A stretch of 64,000 nucleotides of DNA from Pseudomonas bohemica (GTDB lineage: Bacteria; Pseudomonadota; Gammaproteobacteria; Pseudomonadales; Pseudomonadaceae), in contig NZ_NKHL01000107.1 of NCBI RefSeq assembly GCF_002934685.1, forward strand, positions 1 to 64,000, written 5' to 3'. Below, one piece after another: positions 1-8,732 of the stretch. Position numbers and translations under genes: made by a program. Position 1 is the stretch's first letter; each line of letters opens with the position of its first letter. The notes below the pieces were generated by a model. That model saw only the letters and a list, made by a program, of their open reading frames with translations, was not told where the DNA came from and searched no databases.

Positions 1-214
1 TCGATTTTGAACGCTGCCGTTTTTTGAAACCGCTATGGCTCAGCAACTGAGAAATAGCTGCCTACTTCAGACCATCCTTAAAGATTGGTCATTGCATGGA
101 TCGCACTTGAAGACATGGAAATAACATCACCCTCGCTTCCTGCTTTCAAATCGTTTTTTCGCCTGACACCAGACACGATGCCTCTGATCACGGTGTTCAA
201 AGGCGCTCTAAATT

Positions 215-1144
215 TCAGCAAGCGTCTATCAACATGGGCACCGACTCGAACAGATCCGCGACCAGACCATAATCGGCGACCTGGAAGATCGGCGCTTCTT
301 CATCCTTGTTGATCGCCACGATCACTTTGGAATCCTTCATCCCGGCCAAGTGCTGGATCGCGCCGGAGATACCGACGGCGATGTACAGCTGTGGCGCAAC
401 GATCTTGCCAGTCTGACCGACCTGCATGTCGTTGGGGACGAAACCTGCGTCGACGGCCGCGCGGGAAGCGCCAACCGCAGCGCCCAGCTTGTCGGCCAGC
501 GCGTACAGGTGCTTGAAGTTGTCGCCGTTCTGCATGCCGCGACCGCCGGAGACGACGATCTTGGCGGCAGTCAGTTCAGGACGATCGGACTTGGCCAATT
601 CTTCGCTGACGAAGGACGATTTGCCTGCGTCGTGAGCAGCCGAGACCGCTTCAACCGCAGCAGAACCACCTTCGGCGGCAACGGCGTCGAAACCGGTGGC
701 ACGTACAGTGATGACCTTGATGGCGGCCGACGACTGCACGGTCGCAATGGCGTTACCGGCGTAGATTGGACGCTTGAAGGTGTCAGCGCTTTCGACCGAG
801 ATGATCTCGGAGATCTGGTCGACGTCCAGCTGCGCGGCAACGCGCGGCAGGATGTTCTTGCCGTTGGAAGTCGCGGCGGCCAGCACGTGGCTGTAACCGG
901 AAGCCAGCTCAGCGACTAAAGGAGCAACGTTTTCCGGCAGTTGATGCGCGTAGGCAGCGTTGTCAGCGAGCAGGACTTTGGCCACGCCCGCGATTTTCGC
1001 GGCGGCTTCGCCAACGGCGCCCACGCTCTGGCCAGCGACCAGCACGTGAATGTCGCCACCGATCTTGGCGGCAGCGGCAACGGTGTTCAGGGTGGCGGGA
1101 GCGATCGCGCCGTTTTCGTGCTCAGCGAGTACCAGGATAGTCAT
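215..1144 (-). CDS. etfA: Electron transfer flavoprotein alpha subunit
   Basis: FAD-binding subunit of ETF, which takes electrons from acyl-CoA dehydrogenases and hands them to ETF:ubiquinone oxidoreductase. The 309 residues match the usual family length. The C-terminal FAD domain is clear, with SGGRGM near residue 200, then VGQTGK and [12 protein letters not shown]. It begins 2 bp after the etfB stop codon, so the two are co-transcribed. In this window it would serve the two acyl-CoA dehydrogenases at 28.8 and 60.4 kb. The ETF-QO gene that usually lies beside Pseudomonas etfB is not on the etfB side here, so this may be a second, cluster-linked copy or a rearranged core locus. Confidence 0.95.
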   Translation of the reverse strand: MTILVLAEHENGAIAPATLNTVAAAAKIGGDIHVLVAGQSVGAVGEAAAKIAGVAKVLLADNAAYAHQLPENVAPLVAELASGYSHVLAAATSNGKNILPRVAAQLDVDQISEIISVESADTFKRPIYAGNAIATVQSSAAIKVITVRATGFDAVAAEGGSAAVEAVSAAHDAGKSSFVSEELAKSDRPELTAAKIVVSGGRGMQNGDNFKHLYALADKLGAAVGASRAAVDAGFVPNDMQVGQTGKIVAPQLYIAVGISGAIQHLAGMKDSKVIVAINKDEEAPIFQVADYGLVADLFESVPMLIDAC

Positions 1145-1146
1145 GA

Positions 1147-1911
1147 TCAGATTACCTTCGCTTCGTTTTTCAGTTTCTCGACCAGTTCTGCAACCGACTT
1201 GACCTTGATGCCTGCGCTGCGTGCGGCAGGCGCTTCGACTTTCAGAGTCTTGTTGGTGGAAGACGTGGAAACACCCAGCGCGTCTGGGGTCAGCACTTCG
1301 AGAGGCTTCTTCTTGGCTTTCATGATGTTCGGCAGCGACGCGTAGCGTGGCTCATTCAGACGCAAGTCGGTGGTGACGATGGCCGGCAGCTTCAACGAAA
1401 CGGTCTGTGCGCCGGCGTCGATTTCGCGGGTGACATTGACGCTGTCGCCAGAGACTTCGACTTTGGATGCGAAGGTACCTTGCGCATAACCGCTCAACGC
1501 AGCCAGCATCTGGCCGGTCTGGTTGTTGTCGCTGTCGATCGCCTGCTTGCCGAGGATGACCAGTTGCGGCTGCTCTTTATCGACAACGGCCTTGAGCAGC
1601 TTGGCCACGGCCAGGGAGGTCAGCTCGTCAGCGGATTCAACGAGGATGGCGCGATCGGCACCCAGCGCCAGAGCGGTACGCAGTTGCTCCTGAGCGGTGG
1701 TTGGGCCAATGGAAACGACGACGATCTCGGTCGCAACGCGCCCCTCTTTAACAGAGAGTTCTTTCAAGCGTACGGCTTCTTCCACGGCGATTTCGCAGAA
1801 GGGGTTCATCGACATTTTTACGTTAGCGAGATCGACGCCGGAGTTGTCCGCTTTGACGCGAACTTTCACGTTGTAGTCGACCACTCGCTTTACTGCTACC
1901 AGCACCTTCAT
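1147..1911 (-). CDS. etfB: Electron transfer flavoprotein beta subunit
   Basis: AMP-binding subunit of ETF. The start at [14 protein letters not shown] is chosen because it is the conserved family N-terminus and is preceded by GGAGAA; an upstream in-frame extension is not family-like. The protein is 254 residues, about five more than the usual 249. The extra residues seem to lie in the loop after EEAVRLKE (near residues 50-57). The conserved segment [11 protein letters not shown] and the signature around [18 protein letters not shown] are intact. It is first in a two-gene operon with etfA and diverges from the ketopantoate-reductase-like gene at 2169. Confidence 0.93.
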   Translation of the reverse strand: MKVLVAVKRVVDYNVKVRVKADNSGVDLANVKMSMNPFCEIAVEEAVRLKELSVKEGRVATEIVVVSIGPTTAQEQLRTALALGADRAILVESADELTSLAVAKLLKAVVDKEQPQLVILGKQAIDSDNNQTGQMLAALSGYAQGTFASKVEVSGDSVNVTREIDAGAQTVSLKLPAIVTTDLRLNEPRYASLPNIMKAKKKPLEVLTPDALGVSTSSTNKTLKVEAPAARSAGIKVKSVAELVEKLKNEAKVI

Positions 1912-2071
1912 CCCGGTTCTCCAGACATTCTCAGCCTTGGAGCTAACCATCACAGTGCCATGGCAGACCAATAGTTTTAACCGTTGAACCCATTCGATAA
2001 ACCACTGGACACGTGTGCATAACCCCATTGAGACAACCATAACCAGCCACACTCAAGTGATCGTTATTTCA

Positions 2072-2077
2072 TATTGG
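2072..2077 (+). promoter_or_regulatory. TATTGG motif upstream of the 2.2-5 kb operon
   Basis: CATATTGGCCTGGCACC lies 97 bp before the ATG at 2169 and points toward it. It is one of a family of TATTGG elements upstream of left-cluster genes (10818, 15139, 16135, 17739, 33638, 33832). The role as an activator or operator site is inferred. Confidence 0.45.
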
Positions 2078-2122
2078 CCTGGCACCCGGCTCGGCACTAT
2101 GGTTCAAATCACAACAACACCG

Positions 2123-2146
2123 CTGCACGTCATTGACGTCATGCAG
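2123..2146. promoter_or_regulatory. Nested palindromes before the panE-like gene
   Basis: CTGCA and TGCAG flank two overlapping perfect palindromes, CGTCATTGACG (2128-2138) and TGACGTCA (2134-2141). The block ends about 22 bp before the start codon at 2169, inside the etfB/panE divergent region. A regulator binding site is plausible; the regulator is unknown. The half-site ATTGACG recurs in the palindrome at 20988-21006. Confidence 0.4.
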
Positions 2147-2168
2147 CTTAAGGTCAGAGAGACTCATC

Positions 2169-3146
2169 ATGCTTAAGGTGTGCATTTTTGGAGGGGGCGC
2201 CATTGGCAGTCATATCGCCGGTCATCTGGCCCGCGCCGGTCTGTGTGAGATCAGCCTTGTCGCCCGTGGCGCGAATCTGCAAGCGATGCAAAAAAACGGC
2301 TTGCGCGTGATTACCCCTGATAGTGATTTCACCGTTGAGGTCAAAGCCACTGAAGACAGCCGCACCCTGGGCGTGCAGGACTATGTGTTCCTGGCCCTCA
2401 AGGCCCACCAGCTAGAGGACGCACTGGCGCAGATTTCACCCCTGATAGGCCCACATACCACCATCATCCCGCCGACAACGGCAATTCCTTATTACTTCTT
2501 TCATCGCTGGCCTGGCGTGCTGAACGACCGGCAACTGCCCCTCTTGGACCCTAACGGCAAACAATGGCAGGGCTTGCCCCCTTCCCAGGTAGTCGGTTGC
2601 GTTTATTGGATTGGTGCCCATCTGGTCGAGCCAGGCGTGGTTTCCCAGGATGGCGCCAAGGCCGGCTGCCCGGTCGGCGAACTGGACGGCAGCCATTCAT
2701 CACGGATCGTCGAACTCAGTGAGCTGCTCAGCCGCAGCGGTATTGCCTCGCGGGTCAACGGCAACATTCGCGCAGCCATCTGGGTAAAGTTCGTCAACAG
2801 CCTGTGCTGGAACCCGGTCGCCGTGTTGACCTTGGCAACCCTTGGGCAGATGCAGGATGCCGGTGACGTGGTGCCAATAGTGACGGCGCTGATGGGCGAA
2901 GTGGACGCTATTGCAGAGCAGATTGGGCTGCAGGTCTCTCCCGGGCCAGAAAAGCGTATCGCCCTGACACTCTCCGCCGGCGCGCACAAGATGTCGATGC
3001 TCCAAGACCTGGAGGCCGGCCGCCCGCTGGAGCTGGCGGCGCTAGCGCAATCACTGCGTGCCATACGCGAACTCACCGACCTGCAAACGCCACTGCTCGA
3101 CTCCGTACTGGCGCTAGCCAGCCTGCGCGCGCAAATGGCCAATTAA
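2169..3146 (+). CDS. Ketopantoate reductase family (PanE/ApbA-like) dehydrogenase
   Basis: NADPH-dependent 2-ketoacid reductase family. The start at MLKVCIFGGGAIGSHIAG places the Rossmann GxGxxG motif at residues 7-12, with AGAG-like purines upstream. The ApbA C-terminal helical domain follows, with WVKFVNSLCWNPVAVLT around residues 208-224 (Lys and Asn of the family active site). Length 325 is normal. It heads a plus-strand run with a CoA-transferase and a MaoC hydratase, so a role on a 2-oxo or 2-hydroxy acid of the catabolic pathway is likelier than pantothenate synthesis. The substrate is unknown. Confidence 0.8.
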   Translation: MLKVCIFGGGAIGSHIAGHLARAGLCEISLVARGANLQAMQKNGLRVITPDSDFTVEVKATEDSRTLGVQDYVFLALKAHQLEDALAQISPLIGPHTTIIPPTTAIPYYFFHRWPGVLNDRQLPLLDPNGKQWQGLPPSQVVGCVYWIGAHLVEPGVVSQDGAKAGCPVGELDGSHSSRIVELSELLSRSGIASRVNGNIRAAIWVKFVNSLCWNPVAVLTLATLGQMQDAGDVVPIVTALMGEVDAIAEQIGLQVSPGPEKRIALTLSAGAHKMSMLQDLEAGRPLELAALAQSLRAIRELTDLQTPLLDSVLALASLRAQMAN

Positions 3147-3158
3147 TCAGGAGATTTG

Positions 3159-3190
3159 TAAGAGCGAGCTTGCCTGCGATTAACGCGAAG
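3159..3190. repeat. Degenerate REP-like sequence
   Basis: GAGCGAGCTTGCCTGCGA resembles the common Pseudomonas extragenic element GAGCGAGCTTGCTCGCGA but carries mismatches and lacks a clean second arm. It lies in the 162-bp gap after the panE-like gene, which otherwise holds no recognisable feature. Confidence 0.35.
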
Positions 3191-3308
3191 ATGAAGCGGC
3201 CATTCAGAATGCACGCGTCATCGTTAACGACCTTCGCCAGCAACCGCGCTCCGACAGTGGAGTGGCATCAGCCTCAACCATCCCCTTTCCGCACCAGGAG
3301 CTGTACCG

Positions 3309-4448
3309 ATGACATCATCCCCCCTGACTAACCAGACCCACGTTTCGCCCCGCCCGCTGGACGGTATCCGCGTGGTCGAGGCGTGCAGTTATATTTCCGG
3401 TCCCTTCTGCGCCCAGATGCTCGGAGATCTGGGCGCGGAAGTGATCAAGGTCGAGCCGCGCACGGGCGACCCCTACCGCAACTTCGGCCACGCCCGTGAA
3501 GGCGTTGGCGTGGTTTGGACCAATGCCAACCGTGGCAAGCAAAGCGTCGCGCTTGATCTCAAGGACGCAACGGATCTGGAACACCTCAAAACGCTGATCA
3601 CAGGAGCCGACCTGTATATCGAAAACTGGCGCCCCCACGTGTCCGCATCCCTGGGGCTGACGTTCGAGCAACTGCGTCTGATCAATCCACGTCTGGTGCA
3701 ACTGTCCATCACCGGCTATGGCCCTGATGGCCCACTTGCCAGCGAACCGGCGTTCGATGCCCTTATCCAGGGCCGTACCGGTTTGCTCAGCTATGAGGCC
3801 GACAGCTCGGCACCACGGACCACCAATACGTTTCTGGCCGACAAGGTGGCGGCGGTGTTTGCCGCGCAAATCGCCCTGTCGGGCCTGATTGAGCGCGACA
3901 GAAGCCAACAGGCTGTGCACTTGCAGACGTCGATGCTGGACATCATGACGTACTACAACTTCCCCGACATGCTGCATAACCAGACCTACCTTGACGATGA
4001 CTCCGCGGTCACCCTCGCGCCGCAGCCGGTGCTGGCGACGGCAGATGGCTATCTGGTGCTGTCGCCGGTGTCCGGTAAGCAGCTGAGCCGCACGCTGGAA
4101 GCCGTCGGCCATCCCGAATGGAAAGAAGAGCTGCGCAATATTGCTGATCGCAAGCAAATGACCCATACCTTCTTCCAACGCATCGCAGCCCCGCTTAAGC
4201 AACGCAACACCGCGACCTGGTTGGAGATTTTCCGCGAACTGGACGTACCGGCCGGCCCGGTCAATCCGCCTAGCGCCCATTTGCAAGACTCACAGGTGGC
4301 CCACAACCAACTTTACTGGCCGCTGGAGACGCCCTTGGGCACCGTCCGGGCGGTTCGTTATCCCGCCAGCTTCAATGGCCATTTGCTGCGACCGCGCGGA
4401 CCCGCCCCCGCGCTGGGTGAAAGCAACGAAAGCTTGCTGAACCGCTGA
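3309..4448 (+). CDS. CaiB/BaiF class III CoA-transferase (copy 1)
   Basis: Moves CoA between carboxylic acids through an aspartyl-CoA intermediate. It is 379 residues. The N-terminal block ISGPFCAQMLGDLGAEVIKVEP (residues 30-50) and the catalytic Asp150 in AFDALIQGRTG are intact. It is most like the copy at 54323, sharing TNANRGK, YIENWRP and the FDxLIQGRTG form of the active site. That makes the pair a specific sub-group, distinct from the 25189/45775 pair. It is followed 16 bp later by the MaoC hydratase, so the two probably act in sequence. The acid it activates is not known. Confidence 0.9.
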   Translation: MTSSPLTNQTHVSPRPLDGIRVVEACSYISGPFCAQMLGDLGAEVIKVEPRTGDPYRNFGHAREGVGVVWTNANRGKQSVALDLKDATDLEHLKTLITGADLYIENWRPHVSASLGLTFEQLRLINPRLVQLSITGYGPDGPLASEPAFDALIQGRTGLLSYEADSSAPRTTNTFLADKVAAVFAAQIALSGLIERDRSQQAVHLQTSMLDIMTYYNFPDMLHNQTYLDDDSAVTLAPQPVLATADGYLVLSPVSGKQLSRTLEAVGHPEWKEELRNIADRKQMTHTFFQRIAAPLKQRNTATWLEIFRELDVPAGPVNPPSAHLQDSQVAHNQLYWPLETPLGTVRAVRYPASFNGHLLRPRGPAPALGESNESLLNR

Positions 4449-4464
4449 CTCAAGGAGAACACCC

Positions 4465-4968
4465 GTGCCCATCATGTTGAGAGGGATAGAAGGGATCAAA
4501 GCCCATGTCGGCTTCAATCTCGGCAAGAGCTGCTGGCTGGAGGTCAATCAAGAGATGATTGACAGCTTTGCCCGGGAAACCGACGACCGTCAATGGATTC
4601 ACGTCGACCAACAGAAGGCACGGTTGGGCCCGTTTGGCACCCCCGTTGCCCAAGGCTACCTGACCCTGAATCTGGTGGTAGCCATGCTGCAAGACATCTA
4701 CGTGCTGGAAGATATTGGTATTGGCCTGCACTACGGCATCGACAACATGCGGTTCCCGCTGCCGGTACCGGTCAACACCAGTATTCGCCTGCAAGCGATG
4801 CTCAAATCGGTGACGGCACTGGAGGAAGGCGGCGAAATGGTCCTGGCTTGTACGGTGGAATGCGACGCTACCCAGGCGCCGGTGATGCACGGCGACATCA
4901 TCTACCGCTTCTGGCCGGAACACGCCGATGCCCTGCGCTCGCTAATGGACACTCCAGGGATTCGATAG
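4465..4968 (+). CDS. MaoC-like (R)-specific enoyl-CoA hydratase/dehydratase
   Basis: Single hot-dog domain of 167 residues. The catalytic pair of MaoC hydratases is visible as D41-x4-H46 in TDDRQWIHVD, followed by GTPVAQGYLTLNL. The start is GTG at 4465, chosen because AAGGAG ends 7 bp upstream; the ATG at 4474 is less well placed. It would hydrate an enoyl-CoA made from the acid activated by the adjacent CoA-transferase, or act on a thioester-linked side chain. Confidence 0.88.
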   Translation: MPIMLRGIEGIKAHVGFNLGKSCWLEVNQEMIDSFARETDDRQWIHVDQQKARLGPFGTPVAQGYLTLNLVVAMLQDIYVLEDIGIGLHYGIDNMRFPLPVPVNTSIRLQAMLKSVTALEEGGEMVLACTVECDATQAPVMHGDIIYRFWPEHADALRSLMDTPGIR

Positions 4969-5072
4969 CAGAGCACTTCGTCGGGCAAATACCTTGCCTG
5001 TGCGTGCGCGACGCGCTCGTTGTATGGTCGGCACTTAAAGAAATATAAGATCGCAGAAGGAATACCCAGACC

Positions 5073-5999
5073 ATGAACATGCGTCAGCTCCAGTATTTTC
5101 TGGCCGTCGCCCATGAACTCAACTTCACCCGTGCGTCCGAGCGGGTGAACATTGCGCAACCAGCCTTGAGCCAGCAGATCATTTCCCTCGAAGAAGAATT
5201 GGGCACCCCTCTGTTTACCCGGGAAAAACGCAAAGTCCTACTCACCCCTGCCGGGGAAATCCTGGTGGAGCACGCCCAACGCGTACTCAACACCGCTTCG
5301 GCGGCCATGGCCGCCGTGCGCGCCGCCGAACGCGGGGCCCAGGCGCATTTGATGGTTGGGGCCATCTATACCGCCATCTATTCGTTTCTGCCCAACACCC
5401 TTCGCCTGTTCAAGACCCTGGCGCCAAGCTCGGATGTCAGCCTGCAAGAAATGACCATTTCCCAGCAGATCACCGGGCTCAAGGAAGGCACCATTGAGGT
5501 TGGCCTGGTGCGTGGGCATATCTACGACAGCAACATCATCACCGAGCTGCTGTACCGAGAACTGCTGGTAGTCGCGGTACCTCGCGGCAGTGAGTACGAC
5601 CAACCGGGTGCCGTGGAACTCGGCGAACTGGCCCGCTGGCCGCTGATTGCCGTGGCCCGGGGCACCGCACGGGGTTATGCCGACCGCATCCTGGATATCT
5701 TCGAAGACGAGAACTATAAGCCGACCATCGCCAAGGAGGTTTACGACATGCACACCTCCGCGTGCCTGGTCGCGGCGGGTATGGGCGTAGCGGTCGTGCC
5801 GGCGATCATGCAGATCATGCAGCCTATGGGCATTGCCTATCGAGCATTGAAAGCGCAGACACCCGGGGTATCGTTTTCGCTCGCATGGCACAAGGATACC
5901 GTCCCCCCCCTGCTGGAGCCCTTCCGCGAGGCGGCCCGCCATAATGCGAACCAATTGATGCAAGCGCATCCGCACCTGTTCCTCGACAACACCGCATAG
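5073..5999 (+). CDS. LysR-family transcriptional regulator
   Basis: 308 residues. The N-terminal winged helix-turn-helix is NFTRASERVNIAQPALSQQI (about residues 17-36), followed by the linker helix and a type 2 periplasmic-binding-like effector domain from about residue 90. GAAGGAA lies upstream of the start. It is the only regulator gene in the left half of the cluster, so it is the first candidate to control the TATTGG-linked operons. It is convergent with the CoA-transferase at 6005, only 5 bp away. The effector is unknown. Confidence 0.9.
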   Translation: MNMRQLQYFLAVAHELNFTRASERVNIAQPALSQQIISLEEELGTPLFTREKRKVLLTPAGEILVEHAQRVLNTASAAMAAVRAAERGAQAHLMVGAIYTAIYSFLPNTLRLFKTLAPSSDVSLQEMTISQQITGLKEGTIEVGLVRGHIYDSNIITELLYRELLVVAVPRGSEYDQPGAVELGELARWPLIAVARGTARGYADRILDIFEDENYKPTIAKEVYDMHTSACLVAAGMGVAVVPAIMQIMQPMGIAYRALKAQTPGVSFSLAWHKDTVPPLLEPFREAARHNANQLMQAHPHLFLDNTA

Positions 6000-6004
6000 G
6001 GCCG

Positions 6005-7174
6005 CTACCAGCTCGAATGATCAGCCAGCCAGCTACTCACTTGCTCTGTGTGCTCGCCCAATAACGGCGCCGCGCTCACCGGTTCGGCTTGGGCGCCCGA
6101 GAAGCGTACAGGTGAGCGCATTTCCAGGTAGCGTCCTTCGCTGGGATGTTCGCGTTCACGGAAGAACGCCGTGGCCGCGAGGTGCGGATCATTGAACAGG
6201 TCCTCAAGGTCATTGACCCGGCACGCCGGAATATCATGCCGCGCCAGCAGCTCAAGCCAGTATTCCGAACTGTGTTCAGCCACCATCCGCGCCATTTTTG
6301 CCTGCATCAGGTCCAGCCCGCGAAAGCGCTCGCGGGGACTGGTCAAGCCTTCGCGCTGCAAAAAATCGCGGTGCCCGGTAATTTCGAAGAAACGTACCCA
6401 GCGCTCATCGGTATAAGGCGCGATGGATAGGTAACCATCCAGACTCTTGATCGGCTGGCGGTGCGGGTCCAATTGCCGGGGATAACCCACCGACTCCTGG
6501 GAAGGCACGAAGGCCCGTCCGTAGAGATGGTCTTGCAGCAGGAAGTGGGTAAAGCATTCGAACATCGGCACTTCCACCGCCTGGCCCCGGCCCGTGCGTT
6601 GACGGTGCAGCACAGCGCCCAGCACAGCATATACGGCATGCAGTCCCGACACCTTATCCGCCATTGCCATGGGCAGAAAGCGCGGTTGGGGGTTGCCGTC
6701 GGTGCGTGAAAGCAGACTGGCCGCCCCGGAGGCAGCCTGAATGATGTCGTCGTAGGCTGCACGCCCGGCGTAAGGCCCGTCGGAGCCAAACCCGGTGCAG
6801 TGGACAACCACCATGTCCTCGCGCACCGCCTTTACCGATTCGTAGTCTAGGCCCAGGCGCGCCAAGGCGTCGCTGCGCAGGTTATGAATAAACACATCAC
6901 AGCGACTCAACAGTCGTCGCAACCTCTCCTGCCCGTCAGCGCTCTTGAGATCCCAGACCACCGAGCGCTTGCCCCGGTTAAGCGTCATGTGCGCCGGGCC
7001 CATACCACGGGTAAAGCGCGGCTTGCCTACGCGGCGGATTTCATCGCCCGTGCCGGGTTCGATCTTGATCACCTCAGCCCCCATCTCGGCCAACGTGGCC
7101 GTGCAGTAGGGGCCGAAAATTACGCTGGTCATGTCCAGGACACGAATGCCTTGCAGTATCGCCGTGTTAGTCAT
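6005..7174 (-). CDS. CaiB/BaiF class III CoA-transferase (copy 2)
   Basis: 389 residues from the ATG at 7174, which has GGAGG 6 bp upstream. An in-frame ATG 18 bp earlier has no such site. The family block SVIFGPYCTATLAEMGAEVI and the catalytic Asp in AAYDDIIQAASGA are present. It is the last gene of an operon with a P450, ferredoxin and reductase, so it probably activates an acid made after P450 hydroxylation and further oxidation. It is more distant from the other four CoA-transferases here. Confidence 0.9.
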   Translation of the reverse strand: MTNTAILQGIRVLDMTSVIFGPYCTATLAEMGAEVIKIEPGTGDEIRRVGKPRFTRGMGPAHMTLNRGKRSVVWDLKSADGQERLRRLLSRCDVFIHNLRSDALARLGLDYESVKAVREDMVVVHCTGFGSDGPYAGRAAYDDIIQAASGAASLLSRTDGNPQPRFLPMAMADKVSGLHAVYAVLGAVLHRQRTGRGQAVEVPMFECFTHFLLQDHLYGRAFVPSQESVGYPRQLDPHRQPIKSLDGYLSIAPYTDERWVRFFEITGHRDFLQREGLTSPRERFRGLDLMQAKMARMVAEHSSEYWLELLARHDIPACRVNDLEDLFNDPHLAATAFFREREHPSEGRYLEMRSPVRFSGAQAEPVSAAPLLGEHTEQVSSWLADHSSW

Positions 7175-7205
7175 GACTGACCTCCAGGTCATGGAACGCT
7201 AGTTT

Positions 7206-8459
7206 TTATGCTTGCAGGGCTGCTGCCGAGGCCAACCAGGTGCGCAGATCGAACCCCGGCTGGCGCGCCTCCTCAAGGGCAGGGCTGAGGCCTCGAAGTA
7301 ACAGCTTGCGCGCCGCCATGTGGTCCGCGGGACGGTTCAAGGACTCAACCCCGACCAGCCGAGCGTCCCGGTAACGCAATACCGAAAACCCTTCGCTGTG
7401 AGCATCGCCACACGGCACTTCCAGATCGTCGCCCGCGGCCACGCCGGCCATTTGCAGACGGCAACCGGCCTGCTCACTCCAGAAAATCGGGACTTGGCGG
7501 TACGGCTCCTCGCGTCCCATCAGCCGCCCGGCGATGTAGCGGCCTTGATCGACCGCGTTCTGTACCGACTCAAGACGCCAGCGCGCGCCCTCATCAAACC
7601 CATGGGTGAAACAGGCACAGTCGCCAATAGCGGAAACCGAGGCGTCCGCAGTTTGCAAAAAGGCGTCGACCACTACCCCGTTATCGGTCGCCAGATCAGC
7701 TTGCACCGCCAGCTCGGCATTAGCCTGGACGCCGATGGCCACCAACACCAGGTCGGCGGCCAACTGTTGGCCGTCGTCCAGCTGTACAGCGCTCGCGCGA
7801 CCTTGGGCATGGGTGATGCCCACCACGCGTCGGTTGAAGTGAAAACAGATGCCTTGGAGCTGATGCCGTGCGTACAACGCCAGACCCATCTGTTCGCCCA
7901 AGGCCCGGGACATCACCCGGCCCGTGGCCTCGACCACCTGGACATCGATGCCCGACGCCCGTATGACCGTAGCGACCTCAAGGCCGAGAAAGCCGGCGCC
8001 GACGATCACCACCTGACGCGCTCCGGCCAGTTGGGTCTGGAGCGCGGTGGCATCGGCTAGACTGCGCAGGGACAGTACCCCGGCGATGCCTTCGAGGGCC
8101 AGGGGCAAAGGGCGATTGCGCGCTCCGGTAGCCAGGATAAGATGGTCATAACCCAGGGTTTCGCCACCGCCCGTGGTCAACCGGCGCGCAGCGCGATCAA
8201 GGCCGACTACCCGCTCGCCGCGCCAGTGGTCGATGTGATTGACCGCGAACCAATCCTCGGTTTCCAGGTGCACATCGCCGTCATTCAGCCCGCCCGCCAG
8301 CCAGGCCTTGGACAGCGGCGGCCGCTGATACGGCAACTGCGGCTCCTCGCCGACCAACGTGATTCGGCCGACGTAACCCTCGTCACGCAACGAACTGGCC
8401 GCCTGATGCCCGGCCTGCCCGCCACCGACGATGACCACATGTTCAGGCACCACGCTCAT
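7206..8459 (-). CDS. Ferredoxin reductase, CamA-like, for the 8.7-kb P450
   Basis: FAD/NAD-dependent reductase of 417 residues that passes electrons from NAD(P)H to a ferredoxin. The FAD motif VIVGGGQAGHQAA (residues 9-21), the NAD motif VIVGAGFLGLEVA (about 150-162) and the second FAD motif SAIGDCA are visible, with the YQRPPLSKAWL signature of the putidaredoxin-reductase group. Its start overlaps the ferredoxin stop by 4 bp (8456-8459), a sign of translational coupling and a functional pair. Confidence 0.93.
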   Translation of the reverse strand: MSVVPEHVVIVGGGQAGHQAASSLRDEGYVGRITLVGEEPQLPYQRPPLSKAWLAGGLNDGDVHLETEDWFAVNHIDHWRGERVVGLDRAARRLTTGGGETLGYDHLILATGARNRPLPLALEGIAGVLSLRSLADATALQTQLAGARQVVIVGAGFLGLEVATVIRASGIDVQVVEATGRVMSRALGEQMGLALYARHQLQGICFHFNRRVVGITHAQGRASAVQLDDGQQLAADLVLVAIGVQANAELAVQADLATDNGVVVDAFLQTADASVSAIGDCACFTHGFDEGARWRLESVQNAVDQGRYIAGRLMGREEPYRQVPIFWSEQAGCRLQMAGVAAGDDLEVPCGDAHSEGFSVLRYRDARLVGVESLNRPADHMAARKLLLRGLSPALEEARQPGFDLRTWLASAAALQA

Positions 8460-8689
8460 GGCGCATCACCGTTTACCTGTTCGACCTTGATCGCCTTGGA
8501 CGGACATTTGCGCGCAGCACCCAGCACTTTTTCGTAGGATGCCTGATCCGGGTATTCCTGCAGCAGCTTGACCACGCCATCCTCGTCGCGCTGATCGAAA
8601 ACATCACTGCTAGACAGCACGCATAGGCCGGCGCCTACACAGAGATTCTCATCGACGGTGACACGCAGGATGTAATTATTGTTGGACAT
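8456..8689 (-). CDS. [3Fe-4S] ferredoxin partner of the P450
   Basis: 77 residues. CVGAGLC (C-x5-C) and a distal CP motif in ARKCPSKAI give three cysteine ligands, the [3Fe-4S] pattern of P450-linked ferredoxins. It lies 43 bp after the P450 stop and overlaps the reductase start. The first codons contain AACAATAA (8676-8683), a Crc/Hfq-type motif inside the coding start. In the right cluster the equivalent ferredoxin is fused to its P450. Confidence 0.93.
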   Translation of the reverse strand: MSNNNYILRVTVDENLCVGAGLCVLSSSDVFDQRDEDGVVKLLQEYPDQASYEKVLGAARKCPSKAIKVEQVNGDAP

Positions 8690-8732
8690 GCCTGACTCTC
8701 CTCATTCATCAAAACCACTTCCGCACAGTGCT

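Noticed and set aside
1..214. Gene or terminator downstream of etfA
   Set aside because: The only open frame is a short plus-strand shadow reaching into etfA, and no stem with a T-run is visible. I see nothing in this stretch.
2080..2097. Sigma-54 promoter (TGGCAC then GGCA)
   Set aside because: The -12 element does not match TTGC and the GG-GC spacing is off by one. A similar look-alike at about 10800-10816 is one base short.
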